DNA of 36,096 nucleotides, taken from contig SFNM01000006.1 in NCBI GenBank assembly GCA_004552725.1, positions 1 to 36,096 on the forward strand, read 5' to 3'. Below are positions 8,501 to 16,843 of this stretch, piece by piece. Position 1 is the stretch's first letter, and every line of letters begins with the position of its first letter. The notes below the pieces were generated by a model. It did no database searches and had not been told where the DNA came from. It saw nothing but the letters and a program-made list of their open reading frames with translations. Both the position numbers and the translations under genes were made by a program. The stretch is from Bacteroidales bacterium. Its GTDB lineage: Bacteria > Bacteroidota > Bacteroidia > Bacteroidales > Muribaculaceae.

Positions 8501-9862
8501 ATGAAAGAATATACACCCGAATCACTCGAAAATATTCGCGAAATCATTCGCAATAAAGACCAAGACCAAGCACGCGTAGTTTTGGCCGAATTACATCCCG
8601 CCGACATTGCGGCCTTGTATCAAGACCTCGATTTGGACGAGGCTGAGTTCTTATATCGCCTGCTCGACAGCGAAAAAGCGGCTGACGTGCTGATGGAACT
8701 CGACGAGGACGAACGCGCCAAGTTGTTGGAAGGGATGTCGTCGGAGTCGATTGCTCGTCAATTGGAATACCTCGACACCGACGATGCCGTGGACTTGGTG
8801 CAAGAACTCGACAAAGAAGACCGCGATGAAGTGCTGTCGCAAATCGAAGACGTGGAGCAAGCCGGCGACATTATCGACCTGCTACAATACGACGAAGACA
8901 CTGCCGGCGGTCTGATGGGCACGGAGATGGTGGTAGTGAACGAGAATATGTCGATGCCCGAGTGTATCAAAGAGATGCGCGCCCAAGCCGAGGAGATGGA
9001 CGAAATCTATTATGTGTATGTGGTCGACGACGACTACAAACTTCGCGGCATTTTCCCGCTGAAAAAGATGATTACCCATCCATCGGTGTCGAAAATCAAG
9101 CATGTGATGGAGACCGACCCGGTGAGCGTAAAAGCCGACACTCCTATCGACGAAGTGGCCATCGACTTTGAGAAATACGACCTTGTGGCCATGCCGGTGG
9201 TCGACTCTATAGGGCGATTGCTTGGGCGCATCACCTTCGACGATGTGATGGACCAAGTGCGTGAATCATCCGAACGCGACTACCAATTGGCCTCGGGTAT
9301 CTCGTCGGACGTTGATGCCGACGACTCTATCTTTGCGCAAACCAAGGCACGCATTCCTTGGCTGTTGATTGGCATCGCCTCCGGCATATTGGCATCGCTG
9401 ATTTTGGGTGGTTTCGAGGCTCAAATTCAGGCTGTTACGGCGTTGGCTCTCTTTATTCCCATCATCGGTGGCACCGGTGGTAACGTGGGCGTGCAAGCAT
9501 CGGCTATTGTGGTTCAAGGTTTGGCCAACGGCACACTCGAAATCACTGAATTTGCCCGCCAATTGGGCAAGGAAATCCTCATCGGACTATTGAATGCTTC
9601 GGTGCTTTCGGCCGTGATATTTGTGTACAATTTGATAATGTTGCCCGACGAATTTGCGGTGACAATATCCGTGGCTGCGTCGCTATTCTCGGTGGTGATG
9701 TTTGCCTCGATACTCGGCACAGTGGTGCCCTTAACCCTTGAAAAACTGCACATCAACCCGGCGTTGGCCACCGGCCCGTTCATTCAGATTTCCAACGATA
9801 TTATCGGCTTGATAATCTACGTGGGCGTATCGTCTATGTTCCTGCAATGGTTCTCGCATTAA
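8501..9862 (+). CDS. mgtE: Magnesium transporter MgtE
   Basis: A Mg2+-gated channel/transporter of the inner membrane, 453 residues, normal for the family. The N-terminal superhelical domain (about 1-130) is acidic and contains the typical 'LHPADIAALYQDL' and 'DEDERAKLLEGM'. A CBS pair follows (about 135-255), including 'DYKLRGIFPLKKM' and 'VVDSIGRLLGRITFDDV'. The transmembrane domain (about 285-450) carries 'PIIGGTGGNVGVQASAIVVQ', the conserved pore segment. High Mg2+ is known to close the gate through the N and CBS domains. The last 16 nt overlap the start of the next small gene. Confidence 0.96.
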   Translation: MKEYTPESLENIREIIRNKDQDQARVVLAELHPADIAALYQDLDLDEAEFLYRLLDSEKAADVLMELDEDERAKLLEGMSSESIARQLEYLDTDDAVDLVQELDKEDRDEVLSQIEDVEQAGDIIDLLQYDEDTAGGLMGTEMVVVNENMSMPECIKEMRAQAEEMDEIYYVYVVDDDYKLRGIFPLKKMITHPSVSKIKHVMETDPVSVKADTPIDEVAIDFEKYDLVAMPVVDSIGRLLGRITFDDVMDQVRESSERDYQLASGISSDVDADDSIFAQTKARIPWLLIGIASGILASLILGGFEAQIQAVTALALFIPIIGGTGGNVGVQASAIVVQGLANGTLEITEFARQLGKEILIGLLNASVLSAVIFVYNLIMLPDEFAVTISVAASLFSVVMFASILGTVVPLTLEKLHINPALATGPFIQISNDIIGLIIYVGVSSMFLQWFSH

Positions 9863-10311
9863 TATCGCTCGGCTCGCCCGAATTTTATGTAATTGCCGGA
9901 GTGATTGCCGCAGCGGTAGTAGCACTTGCGGCAGTGCCTTCGCGTCGAGGAGCGGCTGTACTCACCACCCATGCCGGCACCTTAATCGATGAGGAAACGC
10001 CGATGAAGCCGGCTATCGAAGTGGAAGTAGACTCAAATCAACGCGTTATCATCACTCGGCGCGGGGTGAACAATGTGAGCGACAATGGTGCCGTGTCGCT
10101 GGCTATCACTACCATAGGTTTTGACCTCACCATCGAAGAGCGTATCACTGCGGGGCGCGGCGGAGCCATCCCCTGCTCGGCAATGTTTATTCTCGACGGC
10201 TTCGGTGCTGAGCGCTACCATATCTGCTACCGCAATAGCGACTTAGGCATTATGGCCGCTTTTTCTTTGCCGGTGCACGAAGGCGTAAAAATCCAACGAG
10301 AATTGCGATGA
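9847..10311 (+). CDS. Small membrane-anchored protein of unknown function
   Basis: I do not recognise this 154-residue protein. A hydrophobic segment at about residues 11-31 ('FYVIAGVIAAAVVALAAV') suggests a single N-terminal membrane anchor. The rest is a compact domain with likely beta strands: 'PAIEVEVDSNQRVIITRRGV', 'AVSLAITTIGFDLTIEERI', 'AIPCSAMFILDGFG' and 'YHICYRNSDLGIMAAFSLPV'. The gene overlaps mgtE by 16 nt and comF by ATGA, which supports real translation and co-expression with both. The overlap gives no clear functional clue. Confidence 0.72.
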   Translation: MVLALISLGSPEFYVIAGVIAAAVVALAAVPSRRGAAVLTTHAGTLIDEETPMKPAIEVEVDSNQRVIITRRGVNNVSDNGAVSLAITTIGFDLTIEERITAGRGGAIPCSAMFILDGFGAERYHICYRNSDLGIMAAFSLPVHEGVKIQRELR

Positions 10312-11006
10312 GCCTGATTACCAACTGCTTAAGTATGCTTGCACCGGCGAATTGCCAATTGTGCGGCGAGCCGTTGGTGCAAGGCGAGGAGTATATATGC
10401 GCAATGTGCGCCTCGGAAATCTTGCCGGTAGAATATCATCATCATTCGGTGGTGGATAATCCGTTGCGACGGCGGTTGCCACGAACGGCTCCCATCACCA
10501 ACATCGCCACACTCACTCACTACACACACCAATGTGTAGCCGCGCGCCTCATTCGCCACGGTAAGTACGATAACCGCCCACAACTCATCGCCTACTTGTC
10601 GCAGTTGTTGAGCGCGCACCTGCTTGCGCAAGGCGTGCTCCGGGATGTTGATATGCTTATTCCGGTGCCGATGTATTGGTGGAAACGGCTGCGTCGCGGC
10701 TATAATCAAGCCCAAATCATAGCGCAAGTATTGCATCGCGATTATGGTATTACACTAAATACCAAGATTTTGCGCGCCATTCGCGGCCACTCATCGCAAA
10801 CGCGCCAATCGGCCGAAGGGCGCACGGCCAACCTTCGCAATTCCTTTGTATTAGTACATCCCGAAGCCATCTCCGACCGCCACATTGCCATCGTCGACGA
10901 CATTCTCACCACAGGATCCACCATCAGCGAAGTAATCAACACATTGCTTCCGGCCGGGCCTCGCGCCATCACCATCATCACCTTGGCCGCCACACCTCCC
11001 TGCTGA
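10308..11006 (+). CDS. comF: ComF-family phosphoribosyltransferase-like protein
   Basis: A 232-residue ComF homologue. The N-terminus has a zinc-finger-like pair of Cys motifs, 'CQLCGEPL' and 'CAMCASEI'. The middle shows 'LIPVPMYWWKRLRRGYNQAQIIA' and 'SQTRQSAEGRTANLRNSF', both typical of the family. The C-terminal 'HIAIVDDILTTGSTISEV' is the PRPP-binding loop of type I phosphoribosyltransferases. ComF proteins support DNA uptake or post-entry handling of DNA in competent bacteria; in Bacteroidota the function is largely untested. It is translationally coupled to the upstream small gene (ATGA) and converges with porU, only 8 nt away, with no terminator visible between them. Confidence 0.9.
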   Translation: MSLITNCLSMLAPANCQLCGEPLVQGEEYICAMCASEILPVEYHHHSVVDNPLRRRLPRTAPITNIATLTHYTHQCVAARLIRHGKYDNRPQLIAYLSQLLSAHLLAQGVLRDVDMLIPVPMYWWKRLRRGYNQAQIIAQVLHRDYGITLNTKILRAIRGHSSQTRQSAEGRTANLRNSFVLVHPEAISDRHIAIVDDILTTGSTISEVINTLLPAGPRAITIITLAATPPC

Positions 11007-11014
11007 AGAGGCGG

Positions 11015-14000
11015 TTATTGAGCGGTAACAGCGAGACGACGACAAGCAGTCACCAACTTGGCATCGGCCGAGAGGTCGGTAGTGATGGAAGCGCGATAGA
11101 GATAGATGCCACGTTGCACACGACGTCCGGCAAAGTCGCACAAATCCCAAGTGACAGGTGCAGAGAGGTCGCCATCGCTCATACCGGTGGAGAAACCGCT
11201 CCAAACCGGGCGACCCATAAGGTCGAACACCTCGATGGTGACGGAAGTGATGCCGTCTGGACGGTCGTGGCGGATGTAGAAGTTAGCCTGAACGGAAGCG
11301 GGATTTGAGTCGGTATATACGTCGAAAATCTGCGGAGTGAGGGATTGGTCGACGAAGCACTCAATATCGCGGTAGGCGCAATTGCCCGATGTGTCGAACA
11401 CCCGCAAAAGAATGGTATGATTACCATCGGCGAGGTTCTCCAACGGATAGTTGATGATGCCGCCGGGAGTGCCGTCGCTATATGGAGTGTAGTAAGTGGC
11501 CACATCGGTGAACGTGTTGTTGCCGTCGAGTGTGATAGTCATCTGACGGCCAATGCCGGCAGTGGAGATATTAATGCCCACATCGTCGGTAACAGTAGCG
11601 ATAAGCATGGGGTCGGAGTTTACCACGTCGCCGGATTGGAAGTCGCTATGGTTGAGCACCATAGTGGTAATATCCGGGGCGATGGTGTCGGGTTGCTCGG
11701 GCTCTACGAAGCCACTCACATAAAAGTCGCGGTTCACACCGATTGCCTCGGCGTTGGAGTTGTCGGCAGCAGCATACAACGACAGGGTGGCGGGGCGGAA
11801 GTTGTCGGCAATTTCCGATGGCATGGCCACTTTGAGAGTGAAACGTCCGTTGGTGACAGTAGCACCACCGGCAAACAATTTTGCGCCTTGTGTGTCAAAG
11901 ATATCTTCACGGCCATTACCGTTGCCGTTGGTCACCACGGATTTGAGAGCGTCGAACAACTCAGCGGTGAGCGTGCCGTTGAAGTCGGAATACTCCGAGC
12001 CGTCGGGACGAAGCACGCAACCGGTAATTTCCACGTTTTGCAGAGCAGAGATGGTAACTTGGTTTTCTTCAGTAGGTTCTACACCATTGATTGTCAATAC
12101 CTTCACGATATTGTCCGGAGAAGCCAATCGCAGCGCCGGATCGCCCATAAACACGAAGCGGAGGCGGTTGGGGTTGGATATATGCGAACCCGACGCATTG
12201 CGGATATCATTTTTTGAGCGGCGATATACTTCGCCGGGGGTGAGCAATCGTCCTTGCTCATCGCGTTCGAGGGTGTGCCGCCCCAAGGAGGCAAGGAAGT
12301 AGCCGTTGTCGGAGATAAACACCGGGCGTGTGGCGCTAAGCATACCGATGCATCCTCCATAGCGTTCGTTGAACATTATCTCGCCACCGGAGGTGGTTTG
12401 GCTGTCCCAGCGCAGGAAGTCGCAGGTGGATGCCACTACAAACGGCACATGACGGAGGTACAAGTTGTTGAGGTCGGTGTATGTGAATTGGCCGTCGCCG
12501 GTCCACGAGTGGTTGTTGGCATGTCCGGTAAAATACCACCACACCACGCCTTGGTCCAACGTTTGGAACATATCACTACGCGCAGCGGGGTATTCGCCGG
12601 AAGATTTGATGTAAGCGTCGAGATAAACTTTAGTGATGATATGTTGCTGGTTTTCAGTGGCTAAAAAATTGTCAATCATCGTTTCGGCCTGCTGCAAGTG
12701 CACGCCCACGTCTTCATCGTCGGCCACCACCATCATGCGGTTTTTCCACAAGTCGCGCTTCGATGAATAAGCATATTGATAGATTTTGTCTACGATTGAA
12801 GCGCCATCGACTTCCGAAGTCATCGGTATACGACCTACGGCAATCGACAAGTCGTCCAAGCCCAAATCGCCTCCGGAATTATCGCCGAGAATGGCTATGA
12901 AATCGTCGGTGGTGTAACCATCGTTGTCGGTGAGCGATTGCTTGGCATTGCGCACCACCCATGCCGGCATAGTAGTGTAATTCATTGCGCGCGTGGAGGC
13001 CATCAACTCGCGTTGGTCCAAGGTGGTACGTCCCAACAGCAACGCGTATTGAAGGGGGTGAGCAGTGGTTTGAGAGCGGTCGTAGCGCATTTTCAAATAC
13101 TTGCGCAAGGCGCTTACATCGGCCACGCCCGAGCCAAATTCATTGTAAACCTCATCGGCCAATACCACATCAACTGCAAGCGAGTCGAGCGATTGATGCA
13201 ACGAAGCCAACCGACGGGCTTGGTCGGCAAGCAAGGCGGGGGTGATAATCACCATGTCCACCTCGGCTTGAGCGCTGTGCAAGTCTTGGTTTGCCACACG
13301 CCCTTCGATTATAGGCTCAGGCAATTGAGCCCCCGGTTTCCAAGCAGCGAAAGTGCGCATAGTGCCGGTAGTAGCGTGCCATTGAATGGCGTTTGAGGCG
13401 CTTTTGCCGGTTAATACGGTAATATCCAAGGGGTTGGTCACATCCCATAATCGCACGTCTTCACCACCGCCAACCATTTGAATATTAGGCAGTTCAGCCC
13501 AAAAGCAGAGGTAACCTTCGGAAGGCATCGTTAGCGAGCGCTGATAATTGAAGGCGAAATAGTCGAGGTTGGCTTTCGACACTACTCCGGCCGAGGTGAA
13601 TTTCAGCCCCAAGGTGAATTTTTCAGCATCTGAGGGATTAATGGCACGGCGTGTGGTGCCAATTGATGCGTGCACGTAGTGAGAGTCGGAGGTTGTAGGA
13701 ATACGGTCGGAGGAAATTGCTTCAAGTGTAGTGCCGTCGAGGGTAAATGTCATCGTGGCCGCACCGCCAAGGGTGTAAGCCACCATCTGACACTCCATCA
13801 GCACATTAGTGCCTGCAATTCTACCCGGGGTAGACACATCATACGAGCGTTGCGGCACGTAGCGGAAGTCTTCGCCCACAAACAGAGGGCCGGCTTCGGT
13901 GGCTTGCTCAGTTTCATTTTCCAACTGCACACGCCCCCATACATACGACTCGGCCACATCGTAGCCGTCGACCAACTGCGAAGCATCCACAACGCGAGGG

Positions 14001-14437
14001 CTCGGGCGGTCTCCGTCGGCCGATGTCACGAAATAGTAGCCGGCAATAGAATATGGGTTGTTCTCTTTGTGGTAATAATTGCCGGTGTTCGTCCACCAAT
14101 CAGCGCCAACGGCATAAAAAATCACCTCACCATCAACCACTTCCACTTGCACTTCGGGCAGGTCGTCGATGTAGTTGCTCACAGTCAAGCGGTCATCTAT
14201 GCGATTGCCGCCATAGCCATAGATGTGCACATTCTCAGCCGAAAGGCCCATTTGAGCCAACGTGCTTTTGGATAATCGGTATAAACCGGTGGTTTCCACA
14301 CGGATTTTCGTCCAATTGCCCTGCGAAAGCACGGAATGGTCGGCATAAGTGCTCAAATCAAACGCACTCATTCCGAAAAAGCCCAAAATAAATGCCACAC
14401 ACACGGCTGCGGCGTGCCGGATAATATTGCTAAGCAT
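11015..14437 (-). CDS. porU: Type IX secretion system sortase PorU-like peptidase (C25 family)
   Basis: A 1140-residue gingipain-family (C25) protein, close to the length of PorU. A signal peptide covers about residues 1-25. An N-terminal beta domain begins 'NWTKIRVETTGLYRLSKSTL', the usual PorU opening. The peptidase core (about 390-775) contains the likely catalytic dyad: His639 in 'YFTGHANNHSW' and Cys672 in 'VASTCDF'. 'FVFMGDPALRL' closes the domain. The C-terminal region has Ig-like strands and a FlgD-like tail ('VTIEVFDLMGRPVWSG', 'RGIYLYRASI'). PorU removes the C-terminal signal of T9SS cargo and attaches it to the cell surface. PorV is not adjacent in this window. It is divergent from the frr unit's end and converges with comF. 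Confidence 0.9.
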   Translation of the reverse strand: MLSNIIRHAAAVCVAFILGFFGMSAFDLSTYADHSVLSQGNWTKIRVETTGLYRLSKSTLAQMGLSAENVHIYGYGGNRIDDRLTVSNYIDDLPEVQVEVVDGEVIFYAVGADWWTNTGNYYHKENNPYSIAGYYFVTSADGDRPSPRVVDASQLVDGYDVAESYVWGRVQLENETEQATEAGPLFVGEDFRYVPQRSYDVSTPGRIAGTNVLMECQMVAYTLGGAATMTFTLDGTTLEAISSDRIPTTSDSHYVHASIGTTRRAINPSDAEKFTLGLKFTSAGVVSKANLDYFAFNYQRSLTMPSEGYLCFWAELPNIQMVGGGEDVRLWDVTNPLDITVLTGKSASNAIQWHATTGTMRTFAAWKPGAQLPEPIIEGRVANQDLHSAQAEVDMVIITPALLADQARRLASLHQSLDSLAVDVVLADEVYNEFGSGVADVSALRKYLKMRYDRSQTTAHPLQYALLLGRTTLDQRELMASTRAMNYTTMPAWVVRNAKQSLTDNDGYTTDDFIAILGDNSGGDLGLDDLSIAVGRIPMTSEVDGASIVDKIYQYAYSSKRDLWKNRMMVVADDEDVGVHLQQAETMIDNFLATENQQHIITKVYLDAYIKSSGEYPAARSDMFQTLDQGVVWWYFTGHANNHSWTGDGQFTYTDLNNLYLRHVPFVVASTCDFLRWDSQTTSGGEIMFNERYGGCIGMLSATRPVFISDNGYFLASLGRHTLERDEQGRLLTPGEVYRRSKNDIRNASGSHISNPNRLRFVFMGDPALRLASPDNIVKVLTINGVEPTEENQVTISALQNVEITGCVLRPDGSEYSDFNGTLTAELFDALKSVVTNGNGNGREDIFDTQGAKLFAGGATVTNGRFTLKVAMPSEIADNFRPATLSLYAAADNSNAEAIGVNRDFYVSGFVEPEQPDTIAPDITTMVLNHSDFQSGDVVNSDPMLIATVTDDVGINISTAGIGRQMTITLDGNNTFTDVATYYTPYSDGTPGGIINYPLENLADGNHTILLRVFDTSGNCAYRDIECFVDQSLTPQIFDVYTDSNPASVQANFYIRHDRPDGITSVTIEVFDLMGRPVWSGFSTGMSDGDLSAPVTWDLCDFAGRRVQRGIYLYRASITTDLSADAKLVTACRRLAVTAQ

Positions 14438-14544
14438 TGAAATTCATGTAAATATACATAACAATAACGCGTATCCGCTTTTTTTATTGCACGGCCATCG
14501 ACTCGCAAATGGCAAATGGGATGAGATGTTTGGTTTTAAAAGCA

Positions 14545-14582
14545 AACCAACGGCAAGAGATTAAGGTCTTTTGCCGTTGGTT
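14545..14582. repeat. Long inverted repeat between frr and porU
   Basis: A perfect 12-bp arm AACCAACGGCAA (14545-14556) is matched by TTGCCGTTGGTT (14571-14582), with four more possible pairs inside (GAGA with TCTT, one G-U) and a 6-nt loop. On the minus strand it is followed by a TTTGCTTTT stretch, so it may be a second terminator after frr. It could also act in the porU leader. No gene is seen in 14438-14721. Confidence 0.6.
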
Positions 14583-14659
14583 GATATGAATTGGTGAACG
14601 GATGTCAGAAGTGGTATGCCATGTGGGGTGAGTCGCGTCAAGATGTGTCAGGATGCTAC

Positions 14660-14701
14660 ATAAAAACTACAGCGGGTGTGCCAATGCCTTGACACACCCG
14701 C
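14660..14701 (-). terminator. Rho-independent terminator of the pyrH-frr unit
   Basis: On the minus strand a 9-bp stem GCGGGTGTG/CACACCCGC (arms at 14693-14701 and 14672-14680) has a 12-nt loop. It is followed by TGTAGTTTTTATG. It lies 20 nt past the frr stop codon. Confidence 0.8.
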
Positions 14702-14721
14702 CGGATATGGTTGAAGTTGGA

Positions 14722-15282
14722 TTATACTGTGAGGATTTCTTTTTCTTTAGCGGCGAAGAGTTCATCGATACGTTTGAGGAATTTGTCGTGGAGTTTCTGA
14801 GCGGTTGCTTCAGCGTCTTTTTCCACGTCTTCGGGCATACCTTGTTTAATGGCTTTTTTGAGGCCTTCGATGGCATCGCGACGTGCGTTGCGCACAGAGA
14901 TTTTGGCTTGTTCGGCTTCTGCTTTCGATTGCTTTACAAGCATTTTGCGGCGCTCTTCGGTCAGAGGCGGAATGTTGAGGCGGATTACTTCGCCATTGTT
15001 TTCGGGAGTGATGCCGATTTCGGAGTTGATGATGGCTTTTTCAATTTCTTTGAACATAGCCTTCTCCCACGGGGTGATGACGATTGTACGAGCGTCGGGC
15101 ACCGACACATTGGCTACGTTGGAGATAGGAGCCATTGAGCCATAGTACGACACGCGCACACTATCTAAAATTTTGGGGTTGGCTTTGCCTGCGCGGATAT
15201 GAGCGAGGGCCTCGTCGAGAAATTCTACGGCCATCTGCATTTTTTCTTCAGCGGGGCCGAGATATGTTTTGGGGTCAGTCAT
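14722..15282 (-). CDS. frr: Ribosome recycling factor
   Basis: RRF works with EF-G to split post-termination ribosomes. The protein is 186 residues, the normal length. Typical segments are 'AEEKMQMAVEFLDEALAHIRAGKANPKILD', read in parts as the first long helix and its RxGxA(N) motif, then 'VSYYGSMAPISNVANVSVPDART' as the beta domain, 'GEVIRLNIPPLTEERRKML' and 'ARRDAIEGLKKAIKQG' as the three-helix bundle. It lies 28 nt downstream of pyrH and probably shares its promoter. A strong terminator follows. Confidence 0.97.
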   Translation of the reverse strand: MTDPKTYLGPAEEKMQMAVEFLDEALAHIRAGKANPKILDSVRVSYYGSMAPISNVANVSVPDARTIVITPWEKAMFKEIEKAIINSEIGITPENNGEVIRLNIPPLTEERRKMLVKQSKAEAEQAKISVRNARRDAIEGLKKAIKQGMPEDVEKDAEATAQKLHDKFLKRIDELFAAKEKEILTV

Positions 15283-15310
15283 ATTATTATATGTGTGGAG
15301 GGGTTAGTAA

Positions 15311-16021
15311 TCAATAAACGAGGGTGCCGATTTCTTCGCCGGCGATTACGCGGGCGAGGTTGCCGGGAGTGTCCATATCGAACACTACGATGGGCATATT
15401 GTTTTCTTTGCACATAGCAGTGGCTGTGATGTCCATCACGCGTAGGCCGCGAGATATTACTTCATCGTAGGTGATGCGGTCGAACTTGGTAGCGGTAGGA
15501 TCTTTTTCGGGGTCGGCCGTATAAACACCGTCGACACGAGTGCCTTTGAGCATCACGTCGGCTTCGAGTTCAATGGCTCGGAGTGAAGAACCGGTGTCGG
15601 TGGTGAAGAAGGGGTTGCCGGTACCGCCTGCCACTATAGCTACTTTGCCGCGCTGCATGGCACGCATTGCGCGCCACTTGCTATATTGCTCGCCGATAGG
15701 GAACATATTTGTGGCAGTGAATACTCTGCAACCTTGGCCGATGCCTCGCAAGGCTGAGCAGAGCGCAAGGGAATTGATTACTGTAGCCAACATACCCATT
15801 TGGTCGCCCATCACGCGGTCGAAACCTTTAGCGGCACCGCTCACACCGCGGAAGATGTTTCCACCGCCGATAACGATAGCCACTTGCGTGCCTTCTGAGG
15901 CGATTTCATATATTTGTTGAGCATAGGCACGCAAACGCTTTTGGTCGATGCCGTAGCCTTGTTCGCCCATGAGTGATTCTCCGCTTAATTTCAGGAGTAC
16001 ACGATTGTATTTTGGTCTCAT
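15311..16021 (-). CDS. pyrH: UMP kinase
   Basis: Converts UMP to UDP in pyrimidine nucleotide synthesis, as a hexamer in the cytoplasm. The 236-residue protein has the amino-acid-kinase fold motifs 'RVLLKLSGESL', 'VAIVIGGGNIFRG', 'DRVMGDQMGMLATVINSLAL' (typical PyrH), 'TGNPFFTTDTGSSLRA' and 'LKGTRVDGVYTADP'. The open frame extends 70 codons further upstream. The start at 16021 is chosen because family homology begins at 'MRPKYNRVLLKLSGES' and a -7 box lies just before it. The pyrH-frr order is common among bacteria. Confidence 0.96.
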   Translation of the reverse strand: MRPKYNRVLLKLSGESLMGEQGYGIDQKRLRAYAQQIYEIASEGTQVAIVIGGGNIFRGVSGAAKGFDRVMGDQMGMLATVINSLALCSALRGIGQGCRVFTATNMFPIGEQYSKWRAMRAMQRGKVAIVAGGTGNPFFTTDTGSSLRAIELEADVMLKGTRVDGVYTADPEKDPTATKFDRITYDEVISRGLRVMDITATAMCKENNMPIVVFDMDTPGNLARVIAGEEIGTLVY

Positions 16022-16047
16022 ATTAGTGGTTGTTTTTCTTGTTTGCA

Positions 16048-16055
16048 CAAATTTA
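16048..16055 (-). promoter_or_regulatory. -7 promoter element of pyrH
   Basis: Read on the minus strand, TAAATTTG at 16055-16048 matches the Bacteroidota -7 consensus and lies 26 nt upstream of the pyrH start. A TTTG at 16081-16078, 22 nt further upstream, could be the -33 element. Confidence 0.55.
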
Positions 16056-16282
16056 CGGAAATTTCGGAAAAAACAAGCAAAAAAAGAGCAAAAAAATGAC
16101 TTTTTACTCAAAAAAGTGTTCCGACGGCTTTTTAAGAATAAAAAAGCAGGTACCCGGCTCCCTGGATTAGACAGAGCAGGACCTCCGATTTTTGGAAAGT
16201 AGGAAGCGGAAGCGAAATTGCTTATTTCCATTCAATTATCGATACGTTTTCATTCACATTTGTGCTTTAAGCCATCTGATTT

Positions 16283-16348
16283 CATAGCCGTAAGGTTCTA
16301 CCAACCGGAATGGCTATGACACATTTTTACACACAATTTTGTAAAAAT
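16283..16348. other. Two adjacent hairpins in the pyrH-btuB intergenic region
   Basis: The region 16056-16492 has no convincing gene and is AT-rich. It does hold two inverted repeats. CATAGCC (16283-16289) pairs with GGCTATG (16312-16318), with an inner GGTT/AACC. ATTTTTAC (16323-16330) pairs with GTAAAAAT (16341-16348). They could form a terminator, a regulatory site or a small RNA. No adjacent gene explains them, and the role is unknown. Confidence 0.4.
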
Positions 16349-16492
16349 CGTCATTTCACAGTACGTTTTTTTCCAAAACATTCGCAAATTCGATTTTTGT
16401 AGCAATATTATTTCATTATCGTTAGATAGAATAAAAAGGCAAATCAGCGAAAAGCGAGAGTTTTTTGCTTGCAAATTTTTTTGGTGAAAAAT

Positions 16493-16524
16493 TTTGTGGG
16501 ATAGAAAATAATGCTTAACTTTGC
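16493..16524 (+). promoter_or_regulatory. Promoter of the B12 uptake operon
   Basis: TTTG (16493-16496), a 19-nt spacer, then TAACTTTGC (16516-16524). This is the best match in the window to the full Bacteroidota -33/-7 consensus. Transcription would begin a few bases before the riboswitch at about 16532. Confidence 0.8.
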
Positions 16525-16531
16525 GGTGAAA

Positions 16532-16703
16532 ATGGTTGCTCGCCTTTCGGGGCATTTGAGCATCAAAAGGGAATGGGGTGAAAACCCTCAACAGTACCCG
16601 CTGCTGTAAGTCCGCTTGATATTTATCAAGCAAAAGCCACCGCAAAACCACTGACTTCGGTCGGGAAGGTGCGGAAAGTGCCGGACGAGTCAGAAGACCT
16701 GCC
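16532..16703 (+). ncRNA. Cobalamin (adenosylcobalamin-type) riboswitch
   Basis: The leader contains the conserved cobalamin aptamer blocks in the right order: 'AAAAGGGAA' with 'GGTGAAAACCC' (P4/P3 core), 'CAGTACCCGCTGCTGTAAG', 'AAGCCACC', 'CACTGACTTCGGTCGGGAAGG', and the closing B12-box 'GAGTCAGAAGACCTGCC' at about 16687-16703. Such elements bind cobalamin and turn down expression of uptake genes when B12 is plentiful. It sits between the promoter and btuB. The end points are approximate, since the outer P1 helix is hard to delimit by eye. An antisense 138-residue frame overlapping it is not a gene. Confidence 0.95.
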
Positions 16704-16787
16704 ATTTTTCGCACTAAGCGCCTACGGGACTATGGGCAAAGGTAGTGGGTCGGATTGTCGACATCTCTATATCTATTCATAGTATTC

Positions 16788-16820
16788 CCCGATGGCGTGA
16801 TTTCGCCCTCGGGCTTTTTT
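16788..16820 (+). terminator. Intrinsic terminator in the btuB leader, probable riboswitch expression platform
   Basis: CCCGA-T-GGCG pairs with CGCC-C-TCGGG, giving a stem of nine pairs broken by one T-C mismatch, with a TGATTT loop. It is followed by C and six Ts (16815-16820). It lies between the aptamer and the btuB start at 16844, so it can stop transcription before the operon. This suggests attenuation; the competing antiterminator is not obvious by eye. Confidence 0.82.
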
Positions 16821-16843
16821 ATATATCTGGTTTTGAATAGATT

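Noticed and set aside
11345..12217. A 290-residue plus-strand ORF inside porU
   Set aside because: It is the antisense shadow of the porU coding frame, whose motifs and length are convincing.
16140..16200. tRNA-like words ('GGATTAGACAGAGCAGG') upstream of the B12 operon
   Set aside because: They resemble part of a D-arm, but no matching acceptor stem, anticodon arm or T-arm with 'GGTTCGAATCC' can be built, so this is not a tRNA gene. A decayed fragment is possible but not supportable.
16298..16714. A 138-residue minus-strand ORF upstream of btuB
   Set aside because: It lies across the cobalamin riboswitch and promoter on the other strand and has no protein-like pattern.
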